Positions 55,155 to 64,000 of a DNA stretch of 64,000 bases are shown in pieces. The notes beneath the pieces are model-generated. The model saw only the letters and a program-made list of their open reading frames with translations. It was not told where the DNA came from and ran no database searches. This DNA is from Sanghuangporus weigelae (lineage: Eukaryota; Basidiomycota; Agaricomycetes; Hymenochaetales; Hymenochaetaceae). The stretch covers positions 372,001 through 436,000 of the forward strand of contig CP137325.1 in NCBI GenBank assembly GCA_033182465.1, written 5' to 3'. The translations under genes were made by a program, and so were the position numbers. Every line of letters starts with the position of its first letter. Position 1 is the stretch's first letter.

Positions 55155-56502
55155 GGAGCGATCAACCTTGGTTCGCAGTTCCTGAACTTCGATATCTTTT
55201 GGCAATGAAACTTGTCGGACTGTGTCGCGCTCGCAGGACAGCTGAGTTCGAAGATCCTGACTAAAGCATCAAAAATTGGATGTTACTGCGCTAAAACAAA
55301 CGTGATATAGAGGAACACTTACGCTTGGCCCTCCAGATTATGGATTTGGGACTCAAATCTTCGCCCATCGCTGCCGTTCGCCCTGTCAATGTCATTGTGC
55401 ATTTTCTGCACGTTGGCAATCAAGTCCGTCATACGAGACCGCTCCTGAGACGAAATTTTGTTCTCATCAATTGCTTGAGTCTGCACATTCTACATCTCGA
55501 GTTAATATGAATCACAAGACGAGTAAGTTGACGGCTACGCACCTCCCAGATCTTCTTTTCTGCACGAAGATTGGAACATTCATTCCGCAATCGCTCGATC
55601 TGGGTATTAGCAGAGGCTAATTCCTCGGCAGCATGGTTGCATGCGATATCCAGACGTGTGTATTGATCGTGCAGTGGTTGGTTCCGTTTCTGCAGACTTT
55701 GAGCTTCTCGCTCGTGCATGATGTACTGTTCCTGAGCCATGCGATGCCGCTCTGGCCCAAATGGTGAGCTCGACCCGTTGAGGACAAACAGAATAAATTC
55801 ACCATTGAGGAATTCAATCCTCGCGATAGCCGTTGCGAGTACCGCACCCGGTTGACTGGATTCAAGCTGGTATTGAAGAACTTCTTCGCGAAGCTTGATA
55901 GTATCAACCCCCATTTCTTTTCGGTACGCCTCGAAGTTAGTTCAGACTTCCTCAAGCTCCTTTGGCTCGCCAACAGATCCATTCAGGAGACAATGGACTC
56001 GCTTGTTGAGTAGAAGTAGCAGCTGGAAGTGCCCCGCCCCGTTCATAACGAGAATCATAGTCTTCAGCGTGTTCCTCTCTTTGATGTAAGCCTGAATCGA
56101 CCCCTGACGGGGCTTGGATATCGCAGGTTGTGCGTGCAGTGTCATGATTGCCTCGTGCGCCTCACGAATAGCCTCGCTCTGCTCGTTCTCCATTCGCGCC
56201 TTGTACTCCTCAGCAAGAACTCCACCAAGCGTACGATCAAGATTTTCCATGTCGCGCTGTTTCTTAGCCAGTTCACCTTGCATCCCGACATATTCAGCGT
56301 AAACCCCGGTGAACGTCTTGCTGCTTTTCTGCATGCGGTTGATCATTGAAATATTTGGGCTAAAGTTGAACAAGCTATCCGCAGATACGTTCGATGAAAT
56401 TTGCGCTGCCGAGAGAACCGGAAACTCACCCAAATTGATGCGGTCCATTAAGCCGCATTTACTGCCGGGTCGACACCATCGAGATCGTCCAAAATCTTCC
56501 AT
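55155..56502 (-). pseudogene. Broken coiled-coil protein gene
   Basis: Minus-strand gene with clean introns at 55481-55542 and 55261-55322 (62 bp each). The product is largely coiled coil: SADSLFNFSPNISMINRMQKSSKTFTGVYAEYVGMQGELAKKQRDMENLDRTLGG, QAYIKERNTLKTMILVMNGAGHFQLLLLLNKRVHCLL, EYRKEMG-like linker, YTRLDIACNHAAEELASANTQIERLRNECSNLRAEKKIWE, then AIDENKISSQERSRMTDLIANVQKMHNDI. An in-frame TGA at 55942-55944 interrupts an otherwise continuous frame (ELEEV / TNFEAYRKEM; one base from TGG). The 3' end is unclear past a GTAAGT donor at 55154, and the 5' end runs into an Rpn9-like fragment. Start at 56502 is only one option. No family recognised. Confidence 0.5.
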
Positions 56503-56760
56503 GCCGTATCCATATCCGTGCGCGTTCAATTCAAATCACCGTAGAGGAGTTTTGCATGTGCGAAGGATCAGAGGAGGACTACTTGAGCTTTGGGTGATTC
56601 TTCGGTGCTGATTCGAGAAAGGAGGGCAGTGAGGTAGTTGAGGATGGTGACACGGTCCGAGTACGTTGGCATTCTAGATAAAACCGTAAGAATCATCCAG
56701 TCTGGACATGATTCCTTACCAGGGACGAGTGGTGGGCACGATGTCGGATGCATGACGTCC
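56455..56760 (-). pseudogene. Fragment of a proteasome Rpn9/PSMD13-like gene
   Basis: On the minus strand one frame reads MPTYSDRVTILNYLTALLSR, ISTEESPKAQVVLL, SFAHAKLLYGDLN, TRTDMDTAWKILDDLDGVDPAVNAA. I recognise this as the mid part of 26S proteasome lid subunit Rpn9 (AKLLYGDL...T..DMD.AWKILD.L). Two TGA codons interrupt it (after VVLL and after GDLN) and it ends at TAA, where YY...ADYYKAK would be expected. A plausible intron (about 56682-56719, GTAAGG...TCTAG) precedes it. It overlaps the apparent start of the coiled-coil gene in another frame. A decayed, truncated copy; recognition is from memory. Confidence 0.5.
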
Positions 56761-57199
56761 GTGCAGCAGAAGAGAAGAGAGGTGATGATGGTGGCAGGCA
56801 GGAAGAGAGAAGTGACGCGTCGAGATTTCCGTAAAGTCCTCAGGACTCACCTGATCACGTAGATCTGTGTGTGTTGTAGAGTTGCCTATATCAGCTAGCA
56901 ATATTTCGTCATTTCTGTAGGCCGTCTAGGCATATCTACAACTTGATGTGCATTAAGACACCAATACATAAATTTCTAGGTCATAAACAGACAACTACAA
57001 ATGAAACTTTCATGGACTAAAACAACATTTTTTGTAGGTTTGTATTAGCTCATATATGATAGACTACACGGATGTGTGTTAGGAATCCCTGTAACGCGGT
57101 GATTGGTTGACAGAAAAATGCACAGGACCAATTTGATCAGAGTGAGGTTTACTGGTTTCACATAAATTTGACCAGTGTCTAATTTTTCCTGACCCAACA
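56761..57199. other. Intergenic, no gene seen
   Basis: Possible upstream part of the Rpn9-like fragment at the left edge, then AT-rich sequence without long frames. Confidence 0.4.
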
Positions 57200-57325
57200 A
57201 CTTTCCCGATTTACAAAAAAATTTGGATATCAATTCAGATATACACTTTGCATCTTCAACATTTTCTTGTGGTGAGGGATGAAGAATTGAGTGAGAAAAT
57301 GTAAGGTGTTTAAAGGACGTCGTAG
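57200..57325 (+). mobile_element. Diverged MITE end
   Basis: Stretch AATTTGGATATC...TTTGCATC...GAAGAATTGAGTGAGAAAAT...GTGTTTAAAGGAC resembles the right end of the complete MITE (13380-13490) over about 110 bp. The terminal GGTAAATGACTG is not present. Confidence 0.4.
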
Positions 57326-57751
57326 ATTTGAAACCTGTTGCGCATGCTTTGATGGACGTCCGGTCCGGCATAAGCCGAATTAGGTGACCAACGAGGAAAT
57401 TACAGAACGATCTTTTGGTGTGGTGTGAATACACCTGTGGGCCATGGCTGAGCCAGCAGGCAAACCTTCCACCGCAGAACTTTTACTGAATATTTGCTCC
57501 TGGACCCAAAATGTTTTATTCTCGGAGATCTCGGAGACCCTTCGGTTTGTCCCTAGCCTTAAAACCTGACTATCGATGTCTCGTGGGCTCTACAAGACTT
57601 GAGGCTCCAATTTTACAGCCTACACGAGGACGCCGCGAACTTCCTGCAGGTTCCGCATTCCTCCCGCCGATAAGTAGCCTCTCTCAGGCTCAGGGACAAG
57701 AAATAGGCTCTCCTTTTGCCCCTCTTCTTCTGTCTGTCTCTCGGTCATATC
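57326..57751. other. Spacer upstream of the DUF6699 gene
   Basis: No convincing gene. The last 80 bp, rich in C and T (TCTCTCAGGCTCAGG, CCCCTCTTCTTCTGTCTGTCTCTCGG), looks like a fungal core promoter pyrimidine tract. Confidence 0.4.
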
Positions 57752-59332
57752 ATGACCACCCGTGTCGAACGCCACCAGCATAGAGCTATGCCTACTCAAA
57801 GAAGTCATAGTAATAACAACTATTGGACTCAATATCCTAGCTTGCCTCGGGACACAGCAATTAACGAAGGGCAGACCTTCTATGACCCGAGTACAGTGAG
57901 AAATTTAGCAGAGATACGAGCTAGTCAATCGGATTTCAGCCACCTAGACTTTAGTGATCCTTACCGATTGCCTCCAGCTCCAGAAGGTAATTATGAGAAG
58001 CTCACGAATGCTTAGCTAGCTGATTAACTGAGCGATCTTCCTCATAGGTTGCAAACCTCCAGCCGCATGGGAGGAATGGGAACGGAATGCATGCTGGCCC
58101 TTCCCCGCGAATATGCCAAAAGAGCTTCAACAGATCAGAACAGTGGAGGATGTTCAGAGAGAGGCCGCCGCAAAGGCTGTTCAGCAAGAAGAAGCCGAGC
58201 GTAACAAGTTCTGGCCGTTCCCTAATCCTCTTCATAGGAGAACTTCCTCACATGTGGGACCGCAATTAAGACCAGTGTCCAGGACGAGAACGAGAGAGCG
58301 AACAGAGTCGAATCCTACTCCGCCAGCTCCGCAGCCTCGGTCTATTCTGAAGAAAAAGTCTGGAGAGCGCACGGCAAGTTATGCAAATCCTCTGGCGTCA
58401 ATGTTCAGAGCGAGGTCAAGAGAAGGCGTGGCGACAAATACCGCGTATGAACCAGTTCAAAGGCCCAAATCCATTCTCAGAACCAGATCTGGAGAGCGCC
58501 AGTCATCGAATAATGTACCATTGACACCAAGGGCTCAGATCCCTGCTAGAAGCACGTCTAGAGAGCGTGTCGACTTTGGTTCCTCATCCCAGCCGGCGCC
58601 GCGACCTCGCACGTTGTCCGGAAGCCAAAGAAGAGAGCACGGAGCTGCATTGAATGCCCCAAACGCTCGATCAGCGCCTTCTAATGCTCCGGTAATACCG
58701 GAGGGTCCACTCGATTACCGTGCTGAGATGGCGCCCATACTCAACTCGTGTATGCATTTCTGGTGTCTACTTTTTACGTCTTCTTACTGATGTGCTCTTT
58801 AGGCATGACCATCATTAGTCCGCTGCTCGCACAAGATTCTGTCGGACTGATTCATTTTGATCTTCGTCTTCCGCATACATCAGCCAAGAAACTCGTGCAT
58901 AATCATCATTGGACTCATCTTAATCGCGAGGACATAAAGCAACCTGCCTGCCTTCCGAGTCGCACACATATGCGGATTTATACCCATATCACAGGATCAG
59001 ATTGGATTGCCGACGTTCGGCCGAGTTCTCGAGACTATGTCACCGTCGAGGATGTACTCGTATGCATCTACGAAACGTTCAGTGTCCCGATTGACGCCGT
59101 ACGCTGGGCTCGCGATGGGATCAACCCTACGCTCAAGAGTCGAGTTTATCGTGCTTATAACAGACGTGTCGAGAAAGTCAAAAGTGTTCGGGCTAGTGAG
59201 TACTCGAAGGCGAAAAAGGCAGGGCTGCTGCGCGTCGATTACCTCGGTTCGAAATATCTTTTCGCGGGACTCAAGCTTTGCTACGGTGGAGGCGAATCCG
59301 AATGGTGGCAGATGCAGGTCACGGCCGAGTGA
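57752..59332 (+). CDS. DUF6699 domain protein (488 aa)
   Basis: Three exons: 57752-57986, 58048-58749, 58803-59332, with introns of 61 and 53 bp; total 489 codons with stop. The N-terminal half is low complexity and basic, including a 22-residue repeat (PRSILKKKSGERTASYANPL / PKSILRTRSGERQSSNNVPL) and several S/T-R-E-R motifs. The C-terminal half (about 330-485) fits DUF6699, common in agaricomycetes: GLIHFDLRLPHTSAKKL, ACLPSRTHMRIYTHITGSDWIADVRPSSRDYVTVEDVLVCIYETF, RVYRAYNRR, KKAGLLRVDYLGSKYLFAGL. Function of DUF6699 is unknown; the basic repeats may be nuclear targeting or phosphorylation sites (inference). No membrane segment. Confidence 0.85.
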
Positions 59333-59899
59333 AAGCGAACTCATCGGTCAGTATAAATGGCAATTTATGATAACATTCAAATTTCTTTCATCCGCGATCT
59401 ATTCGATTTCGTTATACATATTTCCTCGAACCGGAACTCTTGAATTTTGATCTTCCTTGTCCTTGTCCCGTGACTACTCGCTTTGCCATATGCTGTCGAA
59501 ATTACTTTATCTTGTCTGAAAAACAAACTCGTGTCGATCCCCCATCATGTTGGGGAACGAAATTATGATCGCAGCACTGATTTACTATACTTACTGCCCT
59601 TGATGTACGACGTTAGGGAGCTGTGCTCAGGGCAGAATTCTAAGGCTTGGTATACATAGCCACATTTTGTCGCCTTAGCTCCCAATCGTATAAGTTATAG
59701 CTGACCTGAAACTATAAATTTGGGACGGAGCTCAAAATGATCTGCACAGGCGTGCTCGTGTCACGCGCACCGCGAAGGCCGCCGCCTGTCCTGGTTTGTG
59801 GATGTGATGCTATAAATCAACAAGATCCGTTCGACGTGATCTTTAGCTTAACCATTCATCATATCCTTGCTTTTGAGCCTGGATGGAGTAGGACACGTT
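59333..59899. other. Intergenic between DUF6699 and DHTKD1-like genes
   Basis: Holds the 3' UTR of the DUF6699 gene and the promoter of the next gene. No other feature seen. Confidence 0.5.
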
Positions 59900-62800
59900 A
59901 TGACCCAGCTAATGGCGAGCGTGGCATCCGCGTATTCACGATGTTCGACGCACTATGGGATGCACGCGAAATCTGCTGTGCTCAAGTTGTGCAGTAGGCG
60001 ATATCACGACGAGTCGTTTGGCTACAGGGAGAGACAGGAGATTGCTTTGCCAGATTGTGAGTTTGATCGATATCTAAGTGGGGGTTCACGTTCTAAGTAC
60101 GCGACGAGATACACCTGCCCAGCTTCACAACCGAGCGGTCAACGCACCGTTGCTTCGTTATATCGACTCGATGAGAACCCATGGACATCGGGCCGCGCGC
60201 ATCGATCCTCTTGACCTACTTCAACGCGAGGAAGTAGCAGCCCTGGATCCGGCGCGCTATGGACTTACAGACCTGAAGCAGATATTCCCCGTAGATGGTA
60301 TCGTCTGGACCAATCCAAACATGCCTTCCTCAGAGACTTGGCCTCTCGAACGCATCATATCACACCTTCGGGCTGTGTATGTCGGGAAAATTGCCTATGA
60401 ATTCATGCATTCGCCTTCAAAGACAGAACGTCTCTGGTTCTCGCATATCCTCGAGAGCAGCTCAGTCGCACCGCAGAACATTCGCAAACCTGAGGAGAAG
60501 AGAAGAATGTGGGAGCTCATGACACGCAGCGAGGTCTTTGATCAATTCTTGCAAATCAAGTTTCCAAATTTGAAGCGTTACGGACTTGAAGGTGGCGAGT
60601 CGATGTTGCCTGCTCTTGATACTCTCTTTTCGGTTGCCTCGAAATCTGGCATCGAGCATATCGTTATGGCGATGCCACACAGGGGGAGGCTTAACCTTAT
60701 TACGGACCTCTTTCGATTTCCTCCTGCTGCCCTTTTTCACAAGATCAAGGGTGGTAGCGAGCTCCCGGAAGAATTTGATTATTCCGGGGACGTTATCAGT
60801 CATCTTGGTAGGCCCAGACCTTCCTTCACTCTTTAAATGCCCTCATCGCATTGTAGTTGCAAGCCCAATCTTGACATATGGTGACCCAGCTCGTGAGCTC
60901 AAGGTATCGCTTCTCCCAAATCCGTCACACCTGGGTATATCGCTTTGTTCCTCTATGCCGCTTATACTCACAAAATGCAGAGGCCGTCGACCCCGTCGCA
61001 CTTGGCAAAACACGAGGAAAGCAGTTGTCACTTATCAAGAAAGCCGATCCGGAATGTAAACTTGGTGACAAGGTTATGTGCGTGCAATTACATGGAGACG
61101 CCAGCTTCACGGGACAAGGTGTCGTTATGGAATCTCTGGGATTGAGTAAATATGGTGTCAAATTCCCTAAGGTGCTTTATTACTAATTTCTGAACCAAAG
61201 GTAATCTTCCTCATTTCACCAGCGGAGGTAGTGTCCATCTTGTGGTGAAGTCAGTTTGTCGATATTCCCTGTGCTATATCTCCTAATCCGCTCTCGTCAG
61301 CAATAAGTACGTTTAGCACGGAAATAGCCATGAAGAAGTTCCTTGACCTTTTCCCAGCATCGGATATACGACGCCAGCATCCAGCGCCAGATCTTCACTT
61401 TATTGTTCGGATGTCGGTAAGATGATCAACGCGCCAGTTTTACATGTCAACGGTGACCACCCAGAAGGTAATTTACTCTCGTTTGTTGACGGCGTTGATT
61501 CTAATGCTGTTCAACAGATGTTGCGAGAGCGTTGGATATTGCTTTCCAATATCGAAACGCGTTCCGTAAAGTGAGAAATCGGCTTTATTACTTTACTTAC
61601 GCTGAGCATTCTTTCAGGATATAATCATTGATCTTCTGGTTTATCGCCGATGGTGCGTCTACAAAGTTAATAGCATTCGAGTCTTGCTCTGAAGGACATA
61701 TTTGTTCTCGCATAGGGGTCATAATGAACTTGATGAGCCTGCATTCACTCAGCCGCTTATGTATCAGACTATACGGAGCCGCAAAAGTGTACCGACATTG
61801 TACGAGGACAAACTACTGGTATAAACCTCTTCTTTTCACTTCCACACGAGACTCAAGCCACAGTACTTTCTTTCAGAATGAGGAGATTATATCACAAGAA
61901 GACATTTCCAAGCTACGGAGCTCATATAAGGCTTACTTGGACTCTGAACTTCAGAAGGCAGAGTCCTTCAACCCTGTTGTCTCGTCATATAGAGGGAAAT
62001 GGAAGGACATGGTGTTTCCAATTGTTAACGAAGCAGTTTATGACCCCGAAACAGGTGTGGCGTCCGAAAAGCTCAAAGACATAGGACGCGCCAGTGTTCA
62101 AATTCCTGAAAGCTTTGTAAGTATTAGATGCTCGATATCATTGACATGGCGTTGACGTCTATGATCTCTAATGGGTAACATAGGAAATTCATCCGCGTTT
62201 GAGGCGTCATATTAATGCTCGCCTGAAAAGCTTGGAATTGGGAACTGGAATCGACTGGGCAACAGCTGAGGTCCGTTGCATTATGCGTATCTTTCTCCAT
62301 AGCAAGATTTAAAAAAAATCCTCTCAGGCACTGGCCTTTGGATCTCTCTTATTGGATGGCTATAATGTCCGGATTTCTGGACAGGATGTTGGAAGGGGGA
62401 CGTTCAGCCAGCGGTGAGCTTCTACGTGTCTACCTGGCATTTTAAAGTGCTCGAAGACTAAAGGAGAATGTCAGGCATGCAATGCTCGTTGATCAGTTGA
62501 CGGAGAACGTAACGGTGCCTCTTAATGCCGCATTGCAATCAGAAGGTCGACTGGAACTTGCAAACAGTGAGTGATTACACGTTTGTAAAGTTTCTTATTG
62601 ACCCGATCTTAACAGGCTCGCTTAGTGAGATGGCAGTACTCGGTGTAAGAAAGTATCATTTCTCCTGCTTGACTGTGTTTCAAATGTCATGTCTAGTTTG
62701 AATACGGAATGAGTTGGGAGACACCAAAACTACTACCGATCTGGGAAGCACAGGTAGGGAATGTGCATCAGTACGTTGTCCTTTCATTGATCATCGACAC

Positions 62801-63784
62801 TTAGTTCGGCGACTTCTTTAACGGCGCTCAAGTAATATTTGATACATTCATATCCTCTGCGGAGAGTACGTAGATCAGGTGTTTTGTCACTTACCCAAGC
62901 TGATCAATCATCTAGCGAAATGGATGATGCAAAGCAGTATCGTTGTTCTGTTGCCTCATGGACTGGACGGTGCGGGACCGGAACACTCATCAATGCGCAT
63001 AGAGCGTATGCTTCAGGTGTTATGGAGTCTTGTTCTGAGGGCAAATTGATTTTCTGACAAATAAAGCTTTATCCTTTCAGCTGACGAGCGATTCTTTCGA
63101 ATTCCACGATGGGGAGGCTGCTCGAGGCATCAACATGCATGTTGTGTATCCAACGACACCATCCCAATACTTCCATCTGCTCCGGCGGCAAATGAAGCGC
63201 AATTACCGGAGGCCTCTTATAGTTGCTGCCCCAAAGGGCTTATTGCGCCTTCCAGTACGCCATTCATATATGATTATTTTTGAACGATCTCATACAAGCG
63301 TCAATAACTCAAGGCTGCTGGGTCATCGCTTACTGACTTAGAACCTCATAATCGCTTCCGGGCAGTAATTGATGACAGCGCAGTCAACGATCCAGCTTCC
63401 GTGAAGCGCGTCATCATTCTCTCGGGGAAGATCTTCTACGATCTTGTTAAGGAGCGTGCCACGCTTGGATTACAAGACTCAAACAAGCTTGCTTTCATTC
63501 GGATTGAAGAGCTTAGTCCTTTCCCGTATAGACTACTTGCGAGCGTGCTCCGACGCTATCCGAATGCGCAAGAATGGTGGTTCGTCCAAGAGGAACCGAG
63601 AAACCAAGGACCCTGGCCGCACGTGTCCTTCCGGCTCGAAGAGGTGCGGAAAAATATCGGTGCTCATACGAAGGTGATCAGATATATTGGGAGAAAAGAG
63701 GATGCGGTGCCAGCCGCTGGAGTAGGGAAGGTTTTCAAAAGACAACAGACCACTATTCTCCGAGAGGTCTTCGCAGAACTATAG
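59900..63784 (+). CDS. DHTKD1-like 2-oxoadipate/2-oxoglutarate dehydrogenase E1 (950 aa)
   Basis: Thiamine-diphosphate E1 subunit that decarboxylates a 2-oxoacid (2-oxoadipate in lysine/tryptophan breakdown for DHTKD1) and hands the acyl group to an E2 lipoyl protein in mitochondria. About 20 exons with 46-67 bp introns all join in frame: 59900-60056, 60109-60807, 60857-60934, 60981-61145, 61201-61249, 61301-61306, 61358-61467, 61518-61570, 61618-61652, 61716-61818, 61877-62116, 62184-62270, 62328-62413, 62475-62566, 62616-62644, 62697-62753, 62805-62865, 62916-63016, 63081-63254, 63314-63784. Landmarks: a basic presequence ([11 protein letters not shown]), [32 protein letters not shown] region [73 protein letters not shown]. 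The N-terminal shape fits DHTKD1 better than the main OGDH. Looks intact. The 6-nt exon is odd (see findings). Confidence 0.9.
61301..61306 (+). other. Candidate 6-nt microexon of the DHTKD1-like gene
   Basis: CAATAA is flanked by two 51 bp GT-AG introns (61250-61300 and 61307-61357). Including it gives VVNNNIGYTTP, close to the family's VVNNQ(I/L)GYTTP; skipping it gives VVNIGYTTP, two residues short at a conserved cofactor-side loop. Confidence 0.55.
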
Positions 63785-64000
63785 TTGGATTTTTTTCTCT
63801 CTACTTACATAAAGACATACGCTCTTTGTCGATTTTTTTGATAGAGCAATAAGAAACTTCAAATACTTCGGCATTACAGCAATCGTCCCCTGTCGTCCCT
63901 TGTTCTCACGCCTATCTCCGTCGACTCTATTAATAGCTCAAGGCCAACCGGATCTTTCGAGTGTTGAAGCTGAGAGCAAAAGTTTATCCGCAACGACAAG
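63785..64000. other. 3' flank of the DHTKD1-like gene
   Basis: T-rich stretch and an AATAAGAAA-like signal at about 63848 suit a 3' UTR and polyadenylation. Nothing else seen before the window ends. Confidence 0.45.

Noticed and set aside
56638-56862. 74-codon plus-strand frame
   Set aside because: Antisense to the Rpn9-like fragment; the minus strand explains it better.
57511-57783. 90-codon frame before the DUF6699 gene
   Set aside because: Covers the pyrimidine-rich promoter and overlaps the start of the DUF6699 gene in another frame.
59737-59997. 86-codon frame as an upstream exon of the DHTKD1-like gene
   Set aside because: Different frame from exon 1; exon 1 from ATG 59900 gives a sensible mitochondrial presequence without it.
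1-64000. CRISPR arrays, rRNA genes, bacterial-type operons
   Set aside because: None seen; the repeats here are LTRs, MITEs and gene duplications of a eukaryotic genome.

Overview
This window is nuclear DNA of a filamentous basidiomycete. The signs are 46-100 bp GT-AG introns, a DUF6699 gene, a DHTKD1-type 2-oxoacid dehydrogenase E1 gene with about 20 exons, and chromodomain Ty3/Gypsy elements. A Rhizoctonia/Ceratobasidium-like agaricomycete is my best guess; that is inference, not proof. About 44 kb of the 64 kb is LTR retrotransposon.

Two chromovirus families are nested here. Family A is 12,290 bp with 1,512 bp LTRs (TGAAAG...CTAACA in element sense). Family B is about 12.2 kb with 1,539 bp LTRs (TGTTAC...CTAACA). 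Copies: A1 (minus, 1-2690, runs off the left edge), B2 5' LTR piece (minus, 2691-3112), B1 (plus, 13692-18213), A2 (plus, 18214-30503), B2 body (plus, 30504-54578), and A3 (minus, 40484-52773) inserted in B2. Both families carry cargo: ORFs inside the LTRs, a coiled-coil ORF before gag, and in A an ORF after pol plus a small antisense gene with an intron. In both, 11-12 nt about 35 bp after a TATA-like box are complementary to the primer site beside the 5' LTR, as in self-priming Tf1/sushi elements.

Target-site duplications show that the layout is rearranged. A3 has matching GACGG repeats. A1 and A2 have swapped flanks: GAAGC lies upstream of A1 and downstream of A2, while ATGAG lies upstream of A2. 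The B2 pair TATTC is split between 3113-3117 (as GAATA) and 54579-54583. Inverting 2691-18213 restores the GAAGC and TATTC pairs. So this 15.5 kb block was inverted by recombination between two opposite A copies, or was joined wrongly in assembly.

Inside the inverted block are a mariner-type MITE fragment (3113-3468), an intron-containing tRNA-Thr(AGT), a hypothetical Cys-His protein gene (minus), a broken glycine-rich protein gene (minus), three tandem intact GNAT acetyltransferase genes with a fourth orphan upstream block, and a complete 676 bp MITE (12829-13504). Right of the nest (54584-64000) lie a broken coiled-coil gene and an Rpn9-like fragment (minus), an intact DUF6699 gene, and an intact 950-residue DHTKD1-like gene with a possible 6-nt microexon. 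The host genes show no operon-like logic. The GNAT trio is a local duplication, and the DHTKD1-like enzyme would act in mitochondrial lysine/tryptophan breakdown.
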